Assembly: GCA_019775845.1 (NCBI GenBank)
Contig: JADQAV010000020.1
Coordinates: forward strand, 1-64,000
Reading direction: 5' to 3'
From: Myrmaecium sp. VS I D KN 1
Taxonomy: Eukaryota; Ascomycota; Dothideomycetes; Valsariales; Valsariaceae
DNA: 64,000 nucleotides
The translations under genes and the position numbers were made by a program. Numbering within the stretch: position 1 is the stretch's first letter; every line of letters starts with the position of its first letter. Below, piece after piece: positions 1-9,380 of the stretch. Below the pieces are notes generated by a model that was given only the letters and a program-made list of their open reading frames with translations, ran no database searches and was not told the origin of the DNA.

Positions 1-629
1 GTTGAGGAGGGGGCGGGGGGGACGAGGTATCTTGGGGGTTGGGAGGGAATGGTGGAGTGTGGGTGGAGGGGGGTAGTGAGGGGATTGGTGGGGGGGTTGG
101 GGGAGGAGGGGAGGGGCTGCTTTGTTTGGCCTGTGGTCGTGTTGCAGTATTTAGGGAGGGGTGGGGTGTGGGAGATGACGACGGTGGGGATGCTGGGGGT
201 GGGGAGGTGTGTGGTGAGGAGGGGGGTTTATGTGAGCGGTGGAGGCTGTTTGGGGGGTGGAGGCTGTTTGGAGGGTGGAGAGGAGGACAGGGTGCTGGGG
301 GAGCGGAGGGCGGTATTTGAGGGGCTCTTGGAAAAGTGTGAGCAGTTCGCTGGCGAGGTGACGGAGGGGGACTGGCTGGACGAGAGGGTGGAGCGGGAGT
401 TGCGAGAGCATCTGAGGAATGAGCGCAAGGCGGGAAGGCTGTTAGGCCAGGTGGTGGTGGGTGGAGGTCGTGGTGGTATGGCGTGTGCGAACGACAGGGC
501 GGAGCGAGGTGAGTTGCTCTCCTCTCATCACTTGACCCTCCTTGGCCTTGCACGACTGACAGGTGCCTTGCAGTGTGCCGGGAGCTGGAGGAGATGGCCG
601 GCGGTGGAGCGGGGGATTTGGTGTGGTGA
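1..629 (+). CDS. 3' end of an unrecognised protein gene (runs off left edge)
   Basis: The reading frame is open from base 1. I infer exons 1-508 and 574-629, separated by a 65-bp intron (509-573) that starts GTGAGT and ends TTGCAG. Splicing completes a Val codon and adds VCRELEEMAGGGAGDLVW before the TGA at 627-629. The last 90 or so residues are charged and probably helical, with blocks such as LLEKCEQFAGEVTEGDW and ERELREHLRNERKAGR. The upstream part is rich in Gly and hydrophobic residues and very G-rich in DNA, so further introns or another frame cannot be excluded there. I recognise no family. The clean splice and sensible helical tail support a real gene end, but the function is unknown. 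The missing 5' part lies outside the window. Confidence 0.5.
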
Positions 630-1057
630 TCCAAGACGGGCTGGATGGCTGTCATCGTCGTCGCGCCTGCCCTTCCCTGTCCGACCGATCATCCTCTTCC
701 CGTCGTCTTCCATAACCTTCTCCAGTCTCTCTCACTTTCTACGTACATCATCGTCCAGTTATTCTTCTGTCATCCTCAGCTGACATTCACCTTTCGTTCT
801 TCCGCATCTCACCGACTGGACCTGCAGCTCGATCATCCTCTTCCATCCTTTGACGGCGCCTCCGATCCTCCAAATACCAGCAAGACCTTCAGGACGCATG
901 CCGCAATAAACTCCTTCCTACCACAGCGAGCGCACTGCAGGAAACTGCAGCAGCGCACATCTCACACACGCCAGCTCTCACTTATCCCGACCATCAACCA
1001 CCACAACCTCCATAACCATCCGAACCCCCATCAAACCCACCGCCCCAACCTGCGAAC
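630..1057. other. Intergenic, 428 bp
   Basis: Lies between the stop of the partial gene and the start of the small two-exon gene. It is C/T-rich toward its right end, as expected of a fungal 5' leader. No convincing coding or repeat signal was seen. Confidence 0.5.
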
Positions 1058-1540
1058 ATGCCACCTCGCCAAGACGCCCCCTTCTCAATCCGAACCTACA
1101 CCCCCATCCAACCGCCCTCAACCGCATCCCCTCTCCCCACAGACCCCCATCCCGAGCCCCTCTCCACCACCCCCTCCCTATCCCACGCCGACATTGCCAA
1201 CTGGTGCGAAGACACGCAACGCAAGAAGACCACGGTATATCTAAGAAACCCCCTCCCTCCCCCTTCCCCTTTTCCCTGAAACCACTATTTACTGAAAACC
1301 CAGGCAGTGCTCGACCCTCCGCCGGCTGCCGGGGCAGGCGCGCGCGCTCGCGGGTCGAGTGAGGGGATGGTGGATGGAGCTGTGGACCCGGCAGAGAAGG
1401 GAAGAGTGAAGGGGTGGCATGGGTGGATGGAGAGGATGCGGGAACGGCTGAGGGCAGTGAAGGAATGGGAACGGGTGCAGAAGGGGAGGGAGAGGAGGAG
1501 GGAGGTTGGCGGGGATGGGGAGGTTTGTGGGGTGATGTGA
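1058..1540 (+). CDS. Small hypothetical protein, two exons, 137 aa
   Basis: Exon 1 is 1058-1234 and exon 2 is 1304-1540, with a 69-bp intron (GTATAT...CCCAG) in phase 0 after Thr59. The N-terminal half is proline- and threonine-rich and probably disordered. A short segment, HADIANWCEDTQRKKT, spans the approach to the junction. The C-terminal half has a basic, probably helical stretch (WHGWMERMRERLRAVKEWE). The DNA changes from C-rich in exon 1 to G-rich in exon 2, a pattern shared with several neighbours. The start ATG lies in the context GAACATGCC. No family was recognised and no function is proposed. Support rests on the phase-consistent intron and an uninterrupted frame, so this is moderate confidence only. 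Confidence 0.5.
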
Positions 1541-2191
1541 TGGTGGGGTTGGGTTGGGGAGTGGTGGGTGGTGAGGTGGTGATGGTGAGGGGAAGGGGTT
1601 TGGCTTGATGGGTGGTTCGAGGGTAGTACTGTAGGTGTGGTGGGTATGGGGGTGGAGGCACTGATACCAGGGTAGGTTCGAGGTGGATGCCTTCCTACCT
1701 GAGATATCCTTATGGAAGGAGCTTCACACAGCCCCTACCATCACCTTGATCGACCTGGCTTACCTACATACGATTGTAGCTCGACGACTCCTAACCATCT
1801 CGCATCGTTATCCGCAATACCACATTACTACTAACTTTTCGCCGCACGATTGCTTTATCACCTACCAAGAAACATCCGGTTCAACAGCATCCACGCACCC
1901 GATCTGCTCATCAGCTACCCACCTCACTCGGCTTATCATCGTTTAAGTAGAGCATTCACTGTCCTAGGTCCGTTGATCATCCAGATGTGAAGGGAGTGGT
2001 AGGGCTGAGCTGACATATCCCCAGCTACCCAGCGAAAAATCAGGACGAAACCGATTTCACCTCGAACGATCCTCAAGACACCTTGACCGTTCACATTAGC
2101 ACCCACACCACAACCTACCAAAACCCCCAACAAGCACATCTCGTCTTCCAACCCTCCCCTCAAACCCATCCTAACCACCCCCGTCAAAATC
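1541..2191. other. Intergenic, 651 bp
   Basis: Separates two co-oriented small genes. It contains an open stretch at 1683-1946 (+) with no recognisable protein character. Base composition is more balanced than in the flanking genes. It presumably holds the 3' UTR of the left gene and the promoter of the right one. Confidence 0.45.
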
Positions 2192-2659
2192 ATGGAGGCA
2201 CGCGGGTACGACCCGCTCATGGTGAGTACGCGAGCCCCCACCAGCCACGCCGGCGAGTATTCGTACACGCCCGCCGGCATCGATCTGCAACCCCGCACGC
2301 CCACGCGACACACCAAGCTCGAGCGCCAGCAAGAGCGCGCCGAAGCCACCGGAGAAGAGATCCTCTTCGACAAGCTGCGGCGGCAGCGGCACACGGTGCA
2401 GCTGGAGATCCGCGAACGCGAGCAGCGCGTGAGGGAGTTTAAGGCGCGGCTCCGCCGCGAGACGGCGGCGGGGGGGACGCTGGATGAGCGGAGTGCTCGG
2501 GAGTTGCAGAGGGAGATGCTGTGGATTTGGCAGCGGAAGAGGAGGGTGTTGAATTTGAATCGGTGGTTGGGGAGGTATGTGAGTGAGAGTCATCGGTGGG
2601 GGACGACGGAGGATGTGCGGTTTGATCGGACGATGGTGCCGATGGATGAGAGGAAGTAG
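2192..2659 (+). CDS. Hypothetical coiled-coil protein, 155 aa
   Basis: A single-exon frame starting at an ATG in the context AAATCATGGAG. Residues 1-40 are polar and probably disordered. Residues 41-125 are dense in Arg, Glu, Leu and Gln with heptad-like spacing (KLERQQERAEATGEEILFDK, LEIREREQRVREFKARL), which suggests a coiled coil or long helix. The tail ends with aromatic and charged residues (WGTTEDVRFDRTMVPMDERK). No enzyme motif, signal peptide or membrane segment is visible. GTGAGT follows the first ATG-proximal codons, but no acceptor lies at a usable distance, so the frame is taken as unspliced. The family was not recognised. It could be a small structural or adaptor protein, but that is only a guess from composition. 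Confidence 0.6.
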   Translation: MEARGYDPLMVSTRAPTSHAGEYSYTPAGIDLQPRTPTRHTKLERQQERAEATGEEILFDKLRRQRHTVQLEIREREQRVREFKARLRRETAAGGTLDERSARELQREMLWIWQRKRRVLNLNRWLGRYVSESHRWGTTEDVRFDRTMVPMDERK

Positions 2660-2944
2660 GGGAGGTGGCTTGGCTTGGTGGTGGATGGGTTGCTGGAAAA
2701 AGGAGTTATTGTTAGTGCAACGGTATCCTATGTTTTGTTTTGTTGCTCATGTCTTTTTGATGTTTACAAGTTGTGATCGTGAAGCTGTGGAGGGGAAGGC
2801 TGCGGAGTTTACGTCGGCGATAACAGGCGTGATCAGCTTACCCGCTCGACCTCGCGCCCCACCAGTGACACCACCGACATCAACACGACGAGAGATACCT
2901 CTCCACCAGCTACTGTACTCTCCCTCTCCACCACCACCCACGCC

Positions 2945-3952
2945 ATGCCCAACAGCAACGACGACGAGCTCCGCAGCAGAATGTCCCGCACCCGCGCCCT
3001 GCTCCCCACGCTCGAAGCCGCCCTCCGCTCCTTCACCACCAGCCCCTCCAGCTTCCGCGTCGTCCACACCGTGAACCCGCCGACCTCGCCCTCCGCCCCC
3101 GGCGCCCGCCCCGCAACCCTCTTCATCCTCGACTCCAGCTTCAACCCGCCCTCACGCGCGCACCTCTCGCTCGCCACCTCCGCCCTACGCGACAGCCGTC
3201 CATCAGCAGAGGGCCGAGAGAACCCCACCGCGCCGACCCCACACCGACTGCTCCTCCTCTTCAGCACGCACAACGCGGACAAAGCGCCACGGCCCGCGCC
3301 CTTCGAGCAGCGTCTCGCCATGATGACGCTCTTCGCCGAGGACCTGGCGGCCGAACTACAGCAATCCAACCCCAGCACCCCATCCAACAACCCCCCGGTC
3401 CCCATCCCCATCGACATCGCCCTCACCAAATCGCCCTTCTACGCCGCCAAATCCGCCGCCATCGACGCCGCCATCGCGGCCGGCACCACGCCCTACGGCT
3501 CCCGACCCACGCACGTTCATCTCATCGGGTATGACACCTGGACCCGCGTCATCACCCCCCGCTACTACGCCGCCACGCACCAGCCGCCGTTGGCGGCTCT
3601 GGCGCCCTTTTTCGCCGCTGGCCACCGGTTTCGCGTCACGTTGCGGCCGGCGGCGGTCGGGGTGGATGCGGCGAGTGCAGGGTTTGGGGGGGTGGAGGAG
3701 CAGCGGGTGGCGTTGGAGGGGTTGGGGGATCCGGGGGTTTGTGGGGAGTTGGTGGGGCAGGGGTGGAGACCGGAGTGGAAGGGGTTGGTTGAGGGGGTGG
3801 AGGCGGGGGAGGGGGTCGGGGTGAGTTCGACGAGGGTGAGGAGGCTGGTGGGGGAGGGGAGGTGGGAGGAGGTGGGGGCGTTGTGTACGCCGGGGGTGGT
3901 GGGGTGGATGAGGGAGGGGGGGTTGTATAGGGAGGGGGAGGGGAGGATGTGA
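2945..3952 (+). CDS. Nicotinamide-nucleotide adenylyltransferase-like protein (POF1-type), 335 aa
   Basis: A nucleotidyltransferase of the NMNAT superfamily, expected to join NMN (or a related mononucleotide) and ATP to make NAD with release of pyrophosphate. Motif 1 is at residues 64-73, SSFNPPSRAH, corresponding to the family's (G/S)xFxPxHxxH phosphate-binding loop. The second His is present, but the first is replaced by Ser. Motif 2, SSTRVR, at residues 294-299 matches the ISSTxxR signature near the C-terminus. Between them lie HRLLLLFSTHNADK, typical of fungal POF1-like members, and LIGYDTWTRVITPRYY. The length (335 aa) exceeds that of bacterial enzymes and fits fungal POF1 homologues. 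The gene is a single exon with its start in the context CGCCATGCC. Coding DNA is C-rich up to about 3640 and G-rich after. Substrate specificity is inferred from family only. Confidence 0.85.
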   Translation: MPNSNDDELRSRMSRTRALLPTLEAALRSFTTSPSSFRVVHTVNPPTSPSAPGARPATLFILDSSFNPPSRAHLSLATSALRDSRPSAEGRENPTAPTPHRLLLLFSTHNADKAPRPAPFEQRLAMMTLFAEDLAAELQQSNPSTPSNNPPVPIPIDIALTKSPFYAAKSAAIDAAIAAGTTPYGSRPTHVHLIGYDTWTRVITPRYYAATHQPPLAALAPFFAAGHRFRVTLRPAAVGVDAASAGFGGVEEQRVALEGLGDPGVCGELVGQGWRPEWKGLVEGVEAGEGVGVSSTRVRRLVGEGRWEEVGALCTPGVVGWMREGGLYREGEGRM

Positions 3953-4546
3953 GAGATTGAGGAGAGCGGGTGGTGATGGGATGGGGAAGAGTGTGGCGAA
4001 TGATGGGTGTGAGCGTGACTGTAAGGCTCACGTACCTGTGGGAGGTGATTTGCAGGGCTACAAAGGGGAGAGGGAAGAGAACTGTTCCTAGGGTTGAACT
4101 CCACGGTGTGGGTATGGCTCTTATGGACCTCGTAGAAGGAAAAGGCGGGTATGGGAATTCGAATCCACTTTTAGGCCATCATTATCTTCATCACCGTCGT
4201 ACAACACAACCACCACCACCACTTTCACCATCAAGTCACGCCGCCTCCTCTGTTCTTCTCAGCCCATGGAAGCGATCCTACCTTACCTTACTCATCCATG
4301 ATTCGACGCTGCCGGCAGCAACATGCATATCCGGCGCAGAGGATCGAAGATGGAAGCCGCGCTCGAACGCTCCTTCTTCCTCCGCGGAGAGAGAGAGGAA
4401 GACAGCCATGGAACCTTCGCCTCCACACCAACGCCCGACCATCATCTCGACTTCATCCACCGTCGTCTCCGCCATCCTTTCTTCTCTCAGCCCTCCAGTC
4501 ACACAACCCACGACTGCGAAACCGAAAGCTATCATTTCCCATCACC
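3953..4546. other. Intergenic / 5' leader region, 594 bp
   Basis: Upstream of the large disordered protein gene. The frame of that gene stays open upstream to about 4298, but the ATG at 4547 (CACCATGAC) has the better context. Everything before it is treated as leader or promoter. No other feature seen. Confidence 0.45.
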
Positions 4547-7500
4547 ATGACCCCCGGAACCACCTCATCCCGAGCCAGTAAATCCTCCCGGCACCGCCAT
4601 CATCATCACCACCACCATAACCACCATCATCATCACAGCAAGCTCTGCTGCACCTCCTCAGTCTCAGACGACCCGCATGGCCGAACCTCTCCAGACCTAC
4701 CCAACGCCCGTCTCCCCCTCGCCAGCCGCTCAGACGAGCACGAAGCGCTCGAGCTCCGCACCCTCATCCGAGGCTCCATCGCCACACCAGCACCGGGCAC
4801 GCAGTCACGGCCGCGGTCCCGCATCCCCACGTCGCCGGCTGCCGCTTCCCCCTCCGCAGCTCTCCCTCTGCCGCTACCACTGCCGCTGCCTCTCCCGAGG
4901 CTGTCATGTTCGCCTAGCCTCGGCGACCGCCCCGGCGGCATGGAGCAGCGGGCGACGGAGCTGGGAAACGGTGCGGCCGCCGGCGATATCGTCGTCGATG
5001 ACGAAGACGATGTCGAGGGCGACGACCGGTTCGCGAGCACGCGCACGGAGGCGCGGCGGCGGGGGGAGCTGCGCGATTTGTTCCGGGCGGCCACGCTCGC
5101 CGCTGCAGATGCCGATGCGGCGGCTTCTTCTTCTTCTTCTCCGGCGACCGAGGGGAAGGGGAAGGGGAAGGGGAAGGCGGGGAGGACGGTGCGAAAGAGG
5201 CCGAGCGTGCCGGAGCGCTTGTTCGGGCGGCGCTTGAGGGTGCAGGCGAGTTTGTGGAGTTTGAAGGGGAAGGGAAAGGGGAAGGGGAAGGCGGAGCGGA
5301 GGCGGAGGAGGGATGTTTGGGCTGGTCGGTGGGATGAGGATGCGAGGGAGTTGGGGGAGGTTGGGGGGGAGGGTGGTGTAGGTGTGGATGTGAACGGGAA
5401 GGGTGAGAGGTGAGTTCTTCTCTTGTAGTTTTCTTTTCGACCCTAACGCTGTTGCTGACCTTGTGACTCGTGGTGTGTAGGGAGGTTGTAGCCGCTGATG
5501 AGGCTCACGCGGTTCGCCTATCCGAGTGCGACGAAGTACGCCGTTTTCCAACTCCGCCTGCTCGAATTCCTACTCCGCAGGTCGTAGAAAGGCAAACGTC
5601 TATTCAGGTTGTCCGACGCTCTCGGTCCGAAAGCTTCGTACGGACACCTTCCGCGCCAAACCTACGGCTGCGACGCATTCCTAGTCTGCCTTGCTCGATT
5701 GAGAGCCATCGGTTCACGCTGTCACTTTCGGACGATACGAGTCAAACCACCTTCATCATCCCATCTTTTCCTATGCCACCGGCTCTGAACAGCTCGCCGG
5801 TACGGCATGTATCCCAGGGGCAGCTGGTTCCGCATCAGTTCAATGTACGACAGTGTCCGGGGAGCTCGCTGCTCGAGGTGCCGACGGATATTTTGAATTT
5901 GGACTTCACGCCTACGACTCACTTACAGGCAGACGAGGATGTATGCCTACACTTCGATATGGACTTTCTCGGGGAGAATGGGGAACTAGGCGTTTTGGTT
6001 CCGGAGAGGCCGAGACAGCCTACGGTTGGTGGACAAGTTGGCGATGCCACGCCCCGGGGACAGCGTGCAAATGAGGATCCATCAGCGGATGTCTCTTCGT
6101 CCAAGTCGGTTCATCTATATTCGATGGACATCTCGCGCCACCTCCGGTCGGTCTCTACCCTTCAGTCCTCGGCCGCCCTCGATCAGATCGATGGCTACCA
6201 ACCACTGCACACGCAGCACCACCAGGTCGTCTCGCACAGCAGCGAAGGATGGAGCAAGCAGCGGCATCACCGGATGACCTCCAGCGTGGGGTGTGCAAGC
6301 TCAAAGATGCCAGCTTCATGGGCTCCTGCCATGCGAGATGAATCGTCGTCCTGCTACTCTACACGTCCCAACAGTCGCTCGCGGCATCATAGTGCTGGCG
6401 TGAGCCTGAGCATGGCAACCCCGTTGATGAACGTTGTGGAAGCCTTTTCCTCGCCGGGAGAGAGCCGGCCTGATCCGGAAGGTGTGAGAGAGACGGAGAG
6501 GGCTGGTCTTGCCGATGCCACGGAGTCACCGCTTCAGGAAAGTACGAACCGTCTGGCGACTCAACAAGCAAACAACATCAAGCTGCTGGAACGGCCATCT
6601 CCACTCTCTTCCCACCCTCCGCCGTCTATCATCGACTCCATCCATTCCACAGCCGCTGCCGGACCGTCGACCACCAACAGCGTCATCAACGACACCAGCA
6701 GCAACAGTTTAGGAAAGACAAGCCGGTTCAAAGAGGAGTTCGGACGTGGACACAGGAAGAAGAACACGCTCATCAAGATGTCGGCCAGATTTCTCCGTCC
6801 TAAGGGACCGCGCCATCGCCCAGAGACTCGGATGCTGATGGATGGCAACGACGACGAGGAGCAGCCTGTCCCACACCTCGCCCGCTCGATTACCTCACTG
6901 AAGGTTCACGATGACGCCAAGGAGATGTGGGAGAGGGCGTTGCAGGCCCACAAGCAAGAGCGATCCGCCATGTTCCTCGATCCGCACTCGCCCGCGTTGT
7001 CCAACCAGTCTCGTCCCCGTTCGCGCAGCTCGACGCAGACCCGCAACCGTCTCGGCTCTCACGTGGACCCGCTGGACGCCGGTCCCTCCTCCGACCGTCC
7101 TCCTTCCACCCTCGCCGGGTCCGTCTTGCCGGGTCCTGCCATTAGCACGCCGGGCACGGGCACGGGCACGGGCAGCCCGCCCTCGCCCTCGCCTTCGCCC
7201 TCGCTGGTTCGCCGCCCTTCGGCCTCCTCCTTCTGGGAGATGGACGAGTCTGAATTGGGCGCCTGGAGCCGGTACCCGAGTCACACGCGCGCGCAACGGA
7301 CCGGCACCGCGGGACGCGAGGATGGGATCCGGCCCCGGGACTTTGCCTTCGACAGCGCCGGGGGCGTGCTCAACGCGGAGGAGCTGACGGATGACGACGA
7401 GGATGATGCGGTGGCGGCGGGGGCTTCGAAAGCCAAGTCGAAGTCGAAGTCGAAATCGAAATCGACGCCGAAGAGCCCGCTGCTCAAGAGCCGCAGCATG

Positions 7501-8190
7501 CTGCTGACGCGCCACAAGAACGCGTTCCTGCGCAACTACGCCCGCGTCTTCCGCAGCGGCAGCAATGCTGAGTTTCGTCGGTATGGCTTCGGACATCGCA
7601 CCTCGGTTGCCGATGGCAAGCCGCTGGAGCATCCGGATTTGGAGATGCTGCCGAGCTTTATGAGTCCGACGCCCATTGGCGAACCGGGTGATGCTAAAGA
7701 GCGCGGTGGCGCGGTTGAGATGGAGAATCTTCGTGCACCGAATGGTGTTGGTGGGCGGATGAGTGGGGATGTCAAAGATAAGGGCAAGGGGAAAGGCAAA
7801 GCAAAGGCCAAGGATGACGCAGGCACAGATGCCCACCACGGCCACGGTGGACTTGACGTCGCCGATGGGGCGGCGGATGCGGCGGATGCGGCGGATGCAG
7901 CGGCGGATGCCCGCCTCTACTCCCGCTTGTACGAGAGCTGCATCGAACTCCCTCGCTTCAGCGTGGGGTTCGATCCGGATGAGCCGCTGCCGCCGCCGGT
8001 GCCGGAACGGCTGCCGTTGCCGGAGTTGCTGCCGGAGGCGGAGGCGGCGGCAGCGGCAGTGGCAGCTGGGCGGGTGATTGTGCGGGTGGATGGAGGGTTT
8101 GGTGGGGAGAGGGAGAGGGAGAGGGGGAGGGGGGGAGTGGGGGGAAGTGCGGGTGCGAGTGTGGGGGGAAGGGGGGGTGTTGTGGTGTAG
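4547..8190 (+). CDS. Large, mostly disordered fungal protein, 1190 aa
   Basis: Two exons, 4547-5409 and 5481-8190, flank a 71-bp intron (GTGAGT...GTGTAG) that closes exactly in an Arg codon. The protein is low-complexity over most of its length. It opens with a His-rich run at residues 16-30 (HRHHHHHHHNHHHHH), followed by Pro/Ser-rich stretches. Gly/Lys repeats encoded by (GGGGAA)n lie near 5150-5290, and a Lys-Ser repeat around residue 940 is encoded by tandem AAGTCG. Islands that look conserved include VHLYSMDISRHLRSVSTLQ near residue 500 and RTRHKNAFLRNYARVF-like basic text near 7500-7560. No catalytic domain, signal peptide or membrane segment was seen. It resembles the uncharacterised 'SxHLRS'-containing disordered proteins of filamentous ascomycetes, but this is from memory of the motif only. 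An upstream in-frame start near 4298 would add 83 residues. Confidence 0.7.
4590..4636 (+). repeat. CAT/CAC tract coding a His-rich run
   Basis: Tandem CAT and CAC codons, interrupted by AAC and a few others, encode 13 histidines within 15 residues near the N-terminus of the disordered protein. The frame is preserved. Confidence 0.85.
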
Positions 8191-9380
8191 TGGTGTAGGG
8201 TGGTGGAGAGTAGTGGGTGGTGAGGATGAGGAGTGGAGAAAGGGAGACAGGCAGGAAGGAAGAATGGAAGAAGTAGGTTAGCAGAAGGACATGCGATGGG
8301 AGGTAACATATTTTCTTAATCACTAGAATTCATCCTCTTCTTCTTTTCGTTTCTTATTTCCTTACGCTGATGCGCTCGAATGTGAGAATCCTGCTTCTCA
8401 TTCCATATATTCATGCATGCATGCACCTGTCCATTTGCTCGGCGGTTTCATTCTTCCTCCCCTCTTCCTTATCCTGTTGTTCGATATGTGTATGTGTGTG
8501 TGTATGTACTTATACTAGGAAGAGGAAGAGGAAGAGACAGCCAGACAGCCAGACAGCCAGACGAACAAGCAAGCAAGCAGGAGGACGGGTTGGGAGAAGA
8601 GGGCAGCGAGGGAAAAGAAAGAAGGTCGGTGACTGAGGGAAAGGAACATACTTAGCTGACGATGGGAATTGGATCGGGGGGGAAAGGGGGATGGGACAGG
8701 AATGGAGAAGGGGTGAAGAGGTGAGGGATGGTTGGATGAACGGATGGACTGGCTCATGATGGTACACCGTAGGCAACATGACAAAATCACATCGCCGTCA
8801 TGGACGGGGTACTTCTTGCATCAAAGGGCTTAAATGAACGAGGGAGATCAGTCGTCGAAGCACGTGAAGAGAAAGCAAGTTCCGAGAGGGAAAAAAATGT
8901 ATTATTATATTTGGCGTTGTTTGAGCAACCTATGGAAAAAAGTAAGGCAAACACAACTTTCCGCAGCCTATGGTTGAAAGGTCTACGAAAAGGTGAGGGG
9001 GGTATCCTGAGTTGAATTCGGAAAAAACCCCGGCAGTTCATCATCATCAGCCTTCGTCGTCTATGAAATGTTGAAGGGCTCACACGCCACACACCACACC
9101 CAATGCTTTTTTGGAGTTTCTCGCCGACTCCCCCATTGATATAAATCCAACCGGAAATTGCGCCATGGAAAGAAGGACTGAGCCCGGTCCCTTGCTTTCC
9201 AACCATCCCAGAAACCCGCGAAGTTGAAATCGCTGATCGTAAACTCGTTAAAACAAGGTGAGGTCTGATCAACACCCTCCCCCAAAATGATGTTGAACTT
9301 TTGGATATCAAGACAAAAGGAAAATGCAAAACCCCAGGAGCATCACGCCGCCGCAACACATGTTAAATTATGCTGCATAT
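8191..9380. other. Convergent 3' intergenic region, 1190 bp
   Basis: Lies between the 3' ends of the disordered-protein gene (+) and methionine synthase (-). It contains pyrimidine-rich runs, a short (CAGACAGC)-type repeat near 8540-8560 and an AGGAAG-type purine repeat near 8515-8535. A 190-codon open stretch on the minus strand (8787-9359) has no protein-like features and is most likely the MET6 3' UTR. Confidence 0.5.

Noticed and set aside
1683-1946. 87-codon plus-strand open frame
   Set aside because: Short, no motif, unbiased composition unlike its neighbours, and lies in a promoter-sized gap.
2231-2253. GTGAGT...CACCAG as an intron near the start of the coiled-coil gene
   Set aside because: Only 23 bp, too short for a spliceosomal intron, and the frame is open through it.
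8787-9359. 190-codon minus-strand open frame downstream of MET6
   Set aside because: No domain or conserved motif. It lies where the MET6 3' UTR is expected.
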